From NCBI GenBank assembly GCA_021781775.1, contig JAJXWE010000042.1:1-8631 (forward strand): a stretch of DNA of 8,631 bases, in the 5' to 3' direction. Shown here piece by piece: positions 1-5,770 of the stretch. The translations under genes were made by a program, and so were the position numbers. Numbering within the stretch: the first letter of the stretch is position 1; each line of letters opens with the position of its first letter. The notes under the pieces were generated by a model. It ran no database searches. It saw only the letters and a list, made by a program, of their open reading frames with translations, and was not told the origin of the DNA. This DNA comes from Pseudomonadota bacterium. GTDB taxonomy: Bacteria > Pseudomonadota > Gammaproteobacteria > Steroidobacterales > Steroidobacteraceae.

Positions 1-624
1 GCCCCCGCCCCGGCCGCGACGCTGGCCGGTCAGAGCCTGCAGCACCTGGCGGAAGTCATTCACGCGCAGGCCGCCAACATCAGCACGCGGGCCATCCTGA
101 CCGCGCTGACCGCCTATGAGCACGTGGCGAGCGCACATCTCACCGACAAGCCCCTGCTCACGATCGTCGACTACGCGCTGTCCTCGGCCAAGCGGCGCCT
201 CGCCGTGGCCGACGTACGTACCGGCAAAGTTCTCTTCTACACGTACGTGGCGCACGGCAAGGGCAGCGGGACGACCTATGCCACGCGCTTCTCCAACCAG
301 CCGGGCACTGATGCGAGCAGCCTCGGGGTGTACCTCACCGGCCAGACCTACTACGGCGAGCACGGCTACTCGTTGCGGCTGCGCGGGCTGGACCCGGGAT
401 TCAACAGCGCGGCCTATCGCCGCGACATCGTCGTGCACAGCGCCTGGTACGTGAGCAAGAGCTTCGCCCGCGACCACGGCCGCATGGGCCGCAGTTGGGG
501 CTGCTTCGCGCTCAGCCCCAAAGTCGAGAGCGCCATCGTGCAGCTGATCCAGGGGCACACCGTGCTGGTCGGGTATTACCCCGATCCGAAGTGGCTGGCC
601 GCCTCGCCCTTTCTCGGGGGGTAG
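1..624 (+). CDS. Murein L,D-transpeptidase catalytic domain protein (YkuD_2 type), 5' end cut off
   Basis: The reading frame is open from base 1 and stops at TAG 622-624, giving 207 residues; the true start lies before the window. GTG at 124 is in frame but is not the start, because protein-like sequence continues upstream of it. The family cross-links or remodels peptidoglycan stem peptides in the periplasm, using a Cys nucleophile. Visible marks are the domain opening LTIVDYALSS (about residues 51-60), the run SSLGVYLTGQTYYGEHGYSLRL (abbreviated SLGVYL...HGYS, about residues 108-128), the catalytic His146 in IVVHSAWYV, and Ser165-Trp-Gly-Cys168 as the active-site S-x-G-C. The residue after the Cys is Phe where, from memory, relatives usually have Pro. 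A signal peptide would be in the missing part. The gene converges with the formyltransferase gene, 46 bases away. The family assignment is strong; the specific substrate is unknown. Confidence 0.9.
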   Translation, partial: APAPAATLAGQSLQHLAEVIHAQAANISTRAILTALTAYEHVASAHLTDKPLLTIVDYALSSAKRRLAVADVRTGKVLFYTYVAHGKGSGTTYATRFSNQPGTDASSLGVYLTGQTYYGEHGYSLRLRGLDPGFNSAAYRRDIVVHSAWYVSKSFARDHGRMGRSWGCFALSPKVESAIVQLIQGHTVLVGYYPDPKWLAASPFLGG

Positions 625-637
625 GGCTGAAGGGGGC

Positions 638-652
638 GGCCCGGCGAGGGCC
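638..652. terminator. Weak hairpin between convergent genes
   Basis: GGCCC (638-642), a GGCGA loop, then GGGCC (648-652) form a 5-bp GC stem between two convergent genes. There is no T tract on either strand, so it is at best a weak or Rho-assisted terminator. Its position is the main argument. Confidence 0.25.
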
Positions 653-670
653 ATCGGTCGCGCTCCCTGC

Positions 671-1543
671 TCAGATCTTACCGGGATGGCCGGCCAGCTC
701 CGCGCTCACGTGCGGCGGGGCCATGTCGGACTCCAACAGCGCCAGATAGCCGTCCCGCACGGCGATGACGATTCCGTGGCCGTAAACCTGGACGACCGTG
801 CCGGGATTGTGCGGGTGCATCTCGTGCCATCCCGCGGCACGCTTCACGATGAGCCAGGTCCCATTGACGCTCGCGACACTGCCGGTGCGGCCGTAGGCGC
901 GCACGTGCAGCAGCAGCTCGTCGACCGGCCGGGCGAAATCGATGAGCCGATCGTGCATCGTCGTTCGCGGCCAGTAGCTACCGCCTTCCTGCGGCACGGC
1001 GGTGCGCCACAACTCGGCAAAGTCCCTCGCGACGCGTTCAGCCAATCGTCTGCCGGCCATCTGCACGCGCAGGTTAAGCGACTCGTGGCACTCATCGAGG
1101 CGCAGCGCAAACGTCTCGGTGGCAAGGATGTCTCCGGCATCGATCGCCGCGCTCAGCCGGTGGCAGGCCACGCCCCAGAACGGGCGCTGCTCGAGAATCG
1201 CCCGGGGCAGAGGATAGGGGCCGCGCCCTTCGGGCAGCGGGGAGGGATGAAAGTTCACGGCGTGTTGGATCCCCGCCTCCCATGGCGGAATCTTCCAGTC
1301 GTACCCGGCGACGATGAGTGTCTCGCAGCTGGCGCGGCCGAGATCGGCGATGTCCTGCGGCGTGATGCGCGAGAGCTGGATCGAGGCACCCCGGCGCTCG
1401 GCGAACGCGATGCTCGAGTGTTGGGTGCCGAACTCCGGATCCCTGACGGGCACCGTGAACAGCTTCAGCGGTATCCATCCGGCCTGGCAGAACGACTCGA
1501 AGATGCCGATGTAGCGATCAATGGTGGCGATGGCGAAACGCAT
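671..1543 (-). CDS. Formyltransferase-fold protein (Fmt/ArnA N-domain-like), substrate unknown
   Basis: This is a 290-residue protein of the formyl transferase N-terminal family, which transfers a formyl group from 10-formyl-tetrahydrofolate to an amine. The signature NFHPSPLPEGRGPYP starts at Asn97 and holds His99; Asp135 follows in IDAGDIL. The Asn-to-Asp spacing of 38 residues equals that of E. coli Fmt (N108, H110, D146) and ArnA (N102, H104, D140), so the catalytic set is complete. The N-terminus (MRFAIATID) lacks the usual GTP/FA-type first strand of Fmt, and HPSPLPEGRGP differs from the HGSLLPRWRG-type loop of true methionyl-tRNA formyltransferase. It is therefore more likely a sugar-nucleotide or amino-acid-type formyltransferase than Fmt. 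The C-terminal part (about residues 205-290) looks like a small beta-rich OB-like domain. It starts at ATG 1543 with a weak GGCAG ribosome site. Codons are GC-rich, which gives a long antisense open frame that is not a gene. Confidence 0.85.
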   Translation of the reverse strand: MRFAIATIDRYIGIFESFCQAGWIPLKLFTVPVRDPEFGTQHSSIAFAERRGASIQLSRITPQDIADLGRASCETLIVAGYDWKIPPWEAGIQHAVNFHPSPLPEGRGPYPLPRAILEQRPFWGVACHRLSAAIDAGDILATETFALRLDECHESLNLRVQMAGRRLAERVARDFAELWRTAVPQEGGSYWPRTTMHDRLIDFARPVDELLLHVRAYGRTGSVASVNGTWLIVKRAAGWHEMHPHNPGTVVQVYGHGIVIAVRDGYLALLESDMAPPHVSAELAGHPGKI

Positions 1544-1617
1544 CGGACTGCCTGCAGTTGGGGTTGCACGCCACGGCGTGTCACACTACGGGGCCGCCGG
1601 GCGGGGTCATGAGGTGT

Positions 1618-1671
1618 GCCGTTGCAGGATATCAGACACGCGCGCTCGGCGGGTCAGTCCGCTGCAACGGC
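1618..1671. promoter_or_regulatory. Perfect 10-bp inverted repeat upstream of the formyltransferase gene
   Basis: GCCGTTGCAG (1618-1627) and its exact complement CTGCAACGGC (1662-1671) are separated by 34 bases. The repeat lies 75-128 bases before the formyltransferase start codon, in the gap after the methyltransferase gene. It could be a pair of operator half sites three turns apart or the base of an RNA hairpin in the leader. No regulator can be named from it. Confidence 0.35.
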
Positions 1672-1725
1672 TCGTGCGGCGCGTCCTCGTGCTCCCGGGG
1701 GGCGGTTGGTCCGGCGTTGCGTCCG

Positions 1726-2355
1726 TCAACCTGTGCTGACCGCGTGCTGGGCGAACCAGACATTTCGGTGGCAGTGCGGATCGTCCACGACATGCTCGCG
1801 AAGCGCGAAGCCGTTTTCGGCGAGCAGCGCCGCATACTCCTGCGGGTCGAGACTCGCGTGATAGAGCGGCTCACCGTGCAGCCTGCCGATCGCCTCGCCG
1901 TGCCCGGTGCCACTGGTGAAGAGCAAAGCGGCGCCCGACGCGGCATGGCGCGCGAACGTCGGGAACATGGCGCGCTGATCGTTCGCACTCAGGTGGAAGA
2001 GACTGTTCCAGGCGATCAGGCCGTGGAATTGGGTGCCGAGTTCGAGCCCACGCATGTCGGCGAGGTACGCCGCTGCGGCGGGCAAGCGGCTGCGGAACAG
2101 CTCCATCATCATGCCCGAGGCATCGACGCCGGTTACAGTGAATCCCAGCGCGATGAGGGTTTGGGCAATGGGAGTTCCGCTGCCGCAGCCGACGTCCAAA
2201 ACCGGCGCGGCGGCAGGCAATAGGCCGGCCAGGCGCTCGAGCCAATGCCGTTCCCGGGCAGTGCCGTCGGGCTGGCGCTCACGGCGGCGATCGACATCCC
2301 ACTGCCGGCCGTGGGCGTCATACAGAGCGATGACTCGCTCGGCCGCTCGGTGCAT
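1726..2355 (-). CDS. Class I SAM-dependent methyltransferase
   Basis: The protein has 209 residues from ATG 2355. The Rossmann-fold SAM-binding motif I is VLDVGCGSGTP (Asp54 to Gly60), and the acidic residue after strand 2 is Asp78 in GVDASGMM. LAWNSLFHLS-like sequence (IAWNSLFHL) follows as motif IV, then a run SGAALLFTSG as strand 5. The opening, ALYDAHGRQWDVDR, matches the helix that covers the cofactor in small-molecule methyltransferases of this type. The frame stays open upstream to a TTG at 2451 (241 residues), and a GTG at 2409 is also possible. ATG 2355 was chosen because the conserved family sequence starts there, although no good ribosome site precedes any of the three starts. The length is usual for the family. 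The acceptor substrate cannot be told. It lies on the same strand as the formyltransferase gene, but 182 bases away with an inverted repeat between, so co-transcription is uncertain. Confidence 0.85.
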   Translation of the reverse strand: MHRAAERVIALYDAHGRQWDVDRRRERQPDGTARERHWLERLAGLLPAAAPVLDVGCGSGTPIAQTLIALGFTVTGVDASGMMMELFRSRLPAAAAYLADMRGLELGTQFHGLIAWNSLFHLSANDQRAMFPTFARHAASGAALLFTSGTGHGEAIGRLHGEPLYHASLDPQEYAALLAENGFALREHVVDDPHCHRNVWFAQHAVSTG

Positions 2356-2690
2356 GGAGTCAGCGGCCTGTCCGGTGAGTGATGGCAGACAGCCTCGATC
2401 GAGTCGCACACGGGCGCAAAGTTGGCGACCGACGCCTCGACGATCCTTCAATCGTGTGCTCGTTCATGACTCGTGGAGTGTGACAGGCCGCTCGAGCGCT
2501 GCAGCATGACTATATTCTCTCGGCGCGACGCTCGTCAGCGTGAGACGCTCGCCACCGCCGCGGCGGATGCCCGAGGCGCTCGGCAGGAGTTTCTGATTGC
2601 GCTCGCCGCTCCCAGGCGATGTCTCACGCCGGGCCCAGAGCGCCCCTGTGCTACAGTGCAGCGGTGAATCCCCGCGCCAAGGCAATCCTC
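2356..2690. other. Divergent intergenic region, no gene seen
   Basis: These 335 bases separate the methyltransferase (-) and lipoprotein (+) genes. They hold a short AT-rich patch (2507-2520) with TATAGT on the minus strand as a possible methyltransferase -10 but no matching -35. They also hold a chain of alternating short repeats at 2528-2549 and the possible lipoprotein promoter. Short open frames here do not look like protein. Confidence 0.4.
2649..2657 (+). promoter_or_regulatory. Possible extended -10 promoter of the lipoprotein gene
   Basis: TGCTACAGT fits an extended -10 (TGn followed by TAnnnT), 33 bases before the lipoprotein ATG. No -35 hexamer is visible, which extended -10 promoters tolerate. 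It is short and could be chance. Confidence 0.3.
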
Positions 2691-2957
2691 ATGAGCGTGC
2701 GACTGCTGTCGTTCGCTGTGTTCGCGACGAGTTGCGTTGCGCTGTCCGGCTGCGCGACGACGCACGCGTACACGCTGGCCAACGGCAAGAGCGCATACGA
2801 GGCGCAGTGCACGCTCTGGTTCCAGTGCGTTCATCAAGCGAAGGAAATGTGCCCGCACGGCTATGACCTGGTGAAAGGTCCGATGCGTCGGCAGCCCGCC
2901 TTGCCGAATGGGACCCGCACGGCCGGGCCCAGCCGGCTCGATTTCGTCTGCCGATAG
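2691..2957 (+). CDS. Small putative lipoprotein with conserved-looking cysteines
   Basis: This is an 88-residue protein with an N-terminal hydrophobic signal (MSVRLLSFAVFATSCVALSGC) ending in the lipobox LSGC, with Cys21 as the lipidated residue. After cleavage the mature part is about 68 residues. It carries Cys40, Cys46 and Cys54 in the pattern AQCTLWFQCVHQAKEMCPHGYDLV and one more Cys next to the C-terminus. ATG 2691 was chosen because AAGG (2679-2682) lies 8 bases before it. A GTG at 2664 would add nine residues without a better ribosome site. Ala22 after the Cys predicts sorting to the outer membrane. The CPxGYxxV pattern resembles small proteobacterial envelope lipoproteins without a known role. 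It stands alone between oppositely oriented genes. Lipoprotein: fairly sure; function: unknown. Confidence 0.75.
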   Translation: MSVRLLSFAVFATSCVALSGCATTHAYTLANGKSAYEAQCTLWFQCVHQAKEMCPHGYDLVKGPMRRQPALPNGTRTAGPSRLDFVCR

Positions 2958-3093
2958 CGCCTCGCGCTCCGTGCGGCGTTGGTGGAATCCAGGTCGAGAC
3001 CCGCGGGCGGCGGTTCAGCGTGGGCATACAGCGCCGCGGTCCGCCCAGACTCAGACGCGTGATGGTGCCGCTCGGCCGGTTTGCCGGGCGCCC

Positions 3094-3528
3094 TCAACCG
3101 CGCGCGCCGGGACGCGAAGCAGTGCGATTCGCAACGCCGATCAGAAAGACGGCGCGAACGAGTCCTGCCGCGAAGATGACGAAGGCGGCCGGGATGATGA
3201 TCGCAGCCAGCCCGATGGCGAGCGGACTGCCGGAATGCTCGGCGCGCTGGAGCCACGAGCCGCCGGCGCTCGAGCGTGCGCCCATGAGCACGTCAGCCAG
3301 AAAGGCGAGGGCGTCGGCGAGGACGGTCCATGCCAGCAGCTGCGCCCACTCGGCGGGTCGTTTGGGTGCCGACTTGCCGTGCCATGCGGGAAGACCTGCC
3401 ATGGCGAGCACGCCCAACAGTCCGAGCCAGCCCAGGGCGCTGATGTGCGCATGCGGCACGAGGGCTGCGAGGACGCCGATCATTGCAGCCAGCGCCAGCA
3501 GACCGACCAGGTCGGCGATCCATTTCAT
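3094..3528 (-). CDS. Predicted inner-membrane protein with four helices, function unknown
   Basis: This is a 144-residue, very hydrophobic protein. Hydrophobic segments lie at about residues 4-24, 30-47, 62-82 and 103-133. Between the second and third there is a basic loop (HGKSAPKRPAEW), and between the third and fourth a polar loop (about residues 84-101). By the positive-inside rule the HGKSAPKR loop is cytoplasmic. Gly and Ala are frequent in the helices and no enzymatic motif is visible. I do not recognise the family. The start is ATG 3528, whose own ribosome site is poor. It overlaps by ATGA the stop of a 17-codon leader ORF that does have a strong site, so translation is probably coupled. 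It converges with the lipoprotein gene, 136 bases away. Confidence 0.65.
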   Translation of the reverse strand: MKWIADLVGLLALAAMIGVLAALVPHAHISALGWLGLLGVLAMAGLPAWHGKSAPKRPAEWAQLLAWTVLADALAFLADVLMGARSSAGGSWLQRAEHSGSPLAIGLAAIIIPAAFVIFAAGLVRAVFLIGVANRTASRPGARG

Positions 3529-3578
3529 GGCGAGCCTGCACGGCTCGGACAGCTCATGCCGGGATCCGGAATGTTCAT
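3525..3578 (-). CDS. 17-codon leader ORF coupled to the membrane protein gene
   Basis: ATG 3578-3576 is preceded by GGAGG (minus strand, bases 3587-3583) four bases away, the strongest ribosome site in this part of the window. The encoded peptide is MNIPDPGMSCPSRAGSP. Its TGA (3527-3525) overlaps the ATG of the membrane protein gene as ATGA. The peptide itself shows no motif. It could be a translational-coupling leader or a small independent protein. An indel that split an originally longer N-terminus is also possible, but the downstream gene already begins with a clean first membrane helix. Confidence 0.4.
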   Translation of the reverse strand: MNIPDPGMSCPSRAGSP

Positions 3579-4226
3579 GTGTCCTCCAGTGCAGTCACGC
3601 ACAACGGCTTGAGCAGAAATCTGCGCCTCTGCATGCCGCACCCTCGATCAGCGGAACGAATCGTCCCTACCGGCGCTTGGCGAGGCGGCACGGCGGATGA
3701 CTCCCCTGCGCTCGGCGTCTATCCCGGGCTTGCCTGCGCGGGCGAACTGTAGCGCGTTCTGGCGCGGGCTGGTCGGAAAACCGCGCAACGCGTCGGCGGC
3801 CGCCGCCGTGCTCCGAGCACGTCAATCGGCGCCGGGCTGCACGCGGTTGCAGCGTTGGCTGGCGCGCCCCGAGCCGTCCGATCACCGTCGGGCGCAACGA
3901 GATCGCTGCGGGCTTCGGCGTGCCCCCGGCCGATGCCGGGTCCGTCTCATGCGCCGAGGAGCACCGGGGCGGGGGTGATCCCCGGATGGGCGATCTGCGA
4001 GAGGCCCTGTCATCGGCAGACCGGGGTGCCGCAGGGACGGATCGAGGTGACGCTCGGTACAGAGCGTTATCGCTTGCCGGTGGGAGGCTGTCTTGGCCAC
4101 GCTGTCGATGGGCGTGTCCGCTCGCTCGCGAACCGGTTGAAAACCAGCGCGCGATGTGCGGTGATGGTCGCGCTCGCCCACCCCCGGGCGATCAAACGCC
4201 AAGCGGCGCCGCGGAGAGCGCGATCG
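3579..4226. other. About 650 bases without a convincing gene
   Basis: Several open frames cross this stretch on both strands, but their translations are Arg/Pro/Ala-rich with no domain, which is typical of unselected frames in GC-rich DNA. A perfect GCAGA-AA-TCTGC palindrome sits at 3613-3624. In the frame of the downstream acetyltransferase, a stretch beginning GRIEVTLGTERYRLPVGG (about 4035-4090) looks slightly protein-like and might be a gene remnant, which I cannot identify. Confidence 0.4.
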
Positions 4227-4769
4227 TTGGAGCCCATATCTCACCCAGATGCGGTCACAGTCGGGCCCGGGCAGGGCACGCGCCGGCATCGCGATTGCGT
4301 GCCGCGCGACGCGCCGGCGCTCTGTGCGATCTACAACCCCTACGTGACGCAAACGACGGTCACGTTCGAGGAAGTCGCGGTGTCCCCGAGGCAGATGAAG
4401 CGGCGCATCGCCGAGGTGACGCGGCGCTTCCCATGGATCGTATGCGAACAGAACGGCGCTGTGCTCGGCTATGCGTACGCAACGGCGTGGAAGTCCAGGT
4501 CCGCGTACCGTCACTCGGTCGAGACCACGATTTATCTGGACCGGAACCGGACGGGCGAAGGGATCGGGACGGAGCTCTACCGGACGCTCCTGGCCAGGCT
4601 GCGAGCGCAAGACGTTCACAGCATCGTCGGCGGTATCGCGCTGCCCAACGCGGCGAGCGTGGCGTTGCACGAGAAACTCGGTTTCCTGAAGGTCGCGCAG
4701 TTTCGCCAGATCGGCTTGAAGTTCGGTCAGCGGATCGACGTCGGATACTGGCAGCTAACCCTGTCTTAG
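4227..4769 (+). CDS. GNAT N-acetyltransferase, phosphinothricin-acetyltransferase-like
   Basis: This is a 180-residue protein of the GNAT superfamily, which moves an acetyl group from acetyl-CoA to an amine. The family pattern RDCVPRDAPALCAIYNPYV (from Arg22) and TTVTFEE (43-49) opens the domain. GYAYA (81-85) is strand 4, and SVETTIYLDR (97-106) contains the Glu that is conserved in this family. The acetyl-CoA pyrophosphate loop is R-T-G-E-G-I-G (108-114). NAASVALHEKLGFLKVAQF closes the domain as motif B. No ATG or GTG is correctly placed. TTG 4227 was chosen because GGAGAG (4213-4218) lies 8 bases before it and the length then fits the family (about 165-185). ATG 4164 would add a 21-residue tail with no ribosome site. 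The substrate may be phosphinothricin, methionine sulfoximine or another amino acid; the native role is unknown. Neighbouring genes give no clue. Confidence 0.8.
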   Translation: MEPISHPDAVTVGPGQGTRRHRDCVPRDAPALCAIYNPYVTQTTVTFEEVAVSPRQMKRRIAEVTRRFPWIVCEQNGAVLGYAYATAWKSRSAYRHSVETTIYLDRNRTGEGIGTELYRTLLARLRAQDVHSIVGGIALPNAASVALHEKLGFLKVAQFRQIGLKFGQRIDVGYWQLTLS

Positions 4770-5059
4770 CGGTCGCTCGGCGCTGCCGGACAGCGGCTCA
4801 ACCGCGGTGCCGAGGCCGAAGTGATCCATGAGTTGCGCAGACACGGCGCGCCGCAGTTGCCGCGGCGCGCATACGCGCGGCTGCTGAATAACACGCTCAC
4901 CCAGGCGGTCAGGAAGCCGTTGCCGCGTTTCGGGCTCGAGCAATCGAAGGCGTGCAAGCTGCGACCATCGCGAATTCGAGATTGCTGGAGGATTGAGGCG
5001 TCTGAGTTCAAGGTCAATGCCTGACGTGTTAAAGGGCCCGGAGATGGGGTCTATGATTC

Positions 5060-5090
5060 TCGAACCTCCAGTAGGCTGGAGCTGAAGATG
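5060..5090 (+). promoter_or_regulatory. MerR-operator-like palindrome with promoter-like spacing
   Basis: CTCCAG (5066-5071), TAGG, CTGGAG (5076-5081) is a perfect 6-4-6 inverted repeat. A TCGAAC (5060-5065, resembling TTGACA) precedes it, and AAGATG follows 19 bases later, a weak -10. A dyad inside a 19-20 bp spacer is the layout of MerR-family metal or redox promoters. No MerR gene and no obvious target gene is in the window, and the -10 match is poor. Confidence 0.3.
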
Positions 5091-5180
5091 ATCATGACGA
5101 AGCTCACGAAGTACCCCGTCTGTGACACCGAGTCCTCGGCAGCGACGAGCCGCCGGGTGTGCCTTATCCTTCAACATTGA
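5088..5180 (+). CDS. Possible 30-codon ORF downstream of the palindrome
   Basis: ATG 5088 is preceded by GGAG (5078-5081) at 6 bases and runs to TGA 5178-5180. The peptide starts MIMTKLTKYPVCDTESS and shows no known motif. The ribosome site overlaps the right arm of the palindrome, so if it is a promoter the message would begin at or after the ATG. It may instead be the 5' stub of a lost gene. Support is weak. Confidence 0.2.
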   Translation: MIMTKLTKYPVCDTESSAATSRRVCLILQH

Positions 5181-5199
5181 GCGCCCGGGCGGAATGCCC

Positions 5200-5583
5200 T
5201 CAAGCAGCCTCGAGTTGGCGGGCAGCCGCCTCGGCGGTATTTTCCGGCTTCGTGTTGAATGCGATGGCCGCCCCCGGCGCAGCCCTGTGCACCACGTTTG
5301 CCACCATCTCGAACAACAGAAGGCTTTTCGGCGGCAGCCTCAGACCGCCGCCAATCACTACGCAGTCGTAGGCGACCGCCCTAAGCGCCTTCTCAAGCAT
5401 TGCGCGGCCGGCCCCGTCCGGCGTGATCATGCAGGTCTCGCCCACCCAGCCGCGCGCCTTGATCTGCTCGACCGCAATGGCGATGCCGGCGTTGATCTTT
5501 TCGGCGTCGAAGCCTGGCGGCAGGGACGGGTCGGTGAAATCGACGGTCTCAGGCTTCTGGCCGACAAAGAGGATGCGGGTCAT
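5200..5583 (-). CDS. Conserved-looking 127-residue protein of unknown function, last gene of the nmrA-like operon
   Basis: It starts at ATG 5583 with GGAGAG seven bases upstream and overlaps the stop of the preceding small gene as ATGA. The N-terminus RILFVGQKPETVDFTDPSLP (residues 3-22) has a first beta strand and then a loop with a distinctive GQKPETVDF motif. A second core, YDCVVIGGGLRLPPKSL (72-88), has a buried strand followed by Gly-Gly-Gly and Pro-Pro. AAIAFNTKPENTAEAA (105-120) is the last strand and helix. The alternating strands and helices suggest a small three-layer alpha/beta (Rossmann- or flavodoxin-like) domain. No signal peptide or membrane segment is present, so it is probably cytoplasmic. 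I recall similar unnamed proteins in other proteobacteria but cannot name a family or activity. Being co-transcribed with an NAD(P)-binding protein under a LysR regulator, a role in redox metabolism is an inference only. Confidence 0.75.
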   Translation of the reverse strand: MTRILFVGQKPETVDFTDPSLPPGFDAEKINAGIAIAVEQIKARGWVGETCMITPDGAGRAMLEKALRAVAYDCVVIGGGLRLPPKSLLLFEMVANVVHRAAPGAAIAFNTKPENTAEAAARQLEAA

Positions 5584-5770
5584 TGAGGCTCTCCGTGATT
5601 TGGAATTACGCGATACGCGGGGGCTTGGCTGCCGAGATTGCGGCGCAAGAACTCGCTGATGTTGTCCAGGGCTTTACGCGCGGCGTGCAGCAATGCCACG
5701 TTCGACGGCGCGACGGGCAGTGGCCGTCGGAGCCGAGGTTGTTGCCGGCCACGGCTTCGCCGGTTTTCAT
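5580..5770 (-). pseudogene. Small operon gene (about 63 codons) interrupted by a one-base deletion
   Basis: ATG 5770-5768 has GGAG seven bases upstream and overlaps the NmrA-like stop as ATGA. In this frame translation begins MKTGEAVAGNNLGSDGHCP and then turns into low-complexity sequence, ending at TAA 5608-5606 (54 codons). The -1 frame carries protein-like sequence, VAPSNVALLHAARKALDNIS and on, and ends at TGA 5582-5580, which again overlaps the next ATG as ATGA. The 191-base distance is one short of a whole number of codons. Adding one C to the CCC run at 5715-5717 (minus strand) would join the two halves as DGHCPVAPSNVALLHAARK. It could be a true frameshift mutation, a sequencing error in a C run, or, less likely, programmed frameshifting. 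The joined product would have an amphipathic helix at about residues 25-45 and no known domain. Confidence 0.6.

Larger units (their letters stand above)
4770..5199. other. About 430 bases without an assured gene
   Basis: Short open frames exist on both strands, including a 67-codon frame ending at 5024 on the plus strand and frames opposite it. I recognise no family in any of them, and high third-position GC is shared by the plus frame and one minus frame, so it does not decide. The stretch may be a remnant. From about 4970 the base composition becomes less GC-rich, and a palindrome with a promoter-like setting follows at 5060-5090. Confidence 0.35.

Noticed and set aside
686..1612. 308-codon open frame on the plus strand opposite the formyltransferase
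   Set aside because: It is antisense to a gene with a complete catalytic set. Its translation has no recognisable domain, and long antisense frames are expected in GC-rich coding DNA.
3005..3046. GGGCGG...CCGCCC inverted repeat between the convergent lipoprotein and membrane protein genes as a terminator
   Set aside because: The loop is 30 bases and no T tract follows on either strand, so the pairing may be chance in GC-rich DNA.
4035..4140. Possible remnant of an IS66-type TnpA C-terminus (GRIEVTLGTERYRLPVGG)
   Set aside because: The resemblance is only a short RIEVxL-like strand followed by hydrophobic residues. No other transposase part, terminal inverted repeat or target duplication is visible.
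3882..4831. Long open frames of 260-300 codons on both strands over the acetyltransferase and the sequence before it
   Set aside because: Only the frame with the GNAT motifs is protein-like. The others are Arg/Pro/Ala-rich shadows.
4821..5024. 67-codon plus-strand ORF
   Set aside because: It has no recognisable motif, no convincing ribosome site and equally open frames on the other strand, so a gene cannot be claimed.
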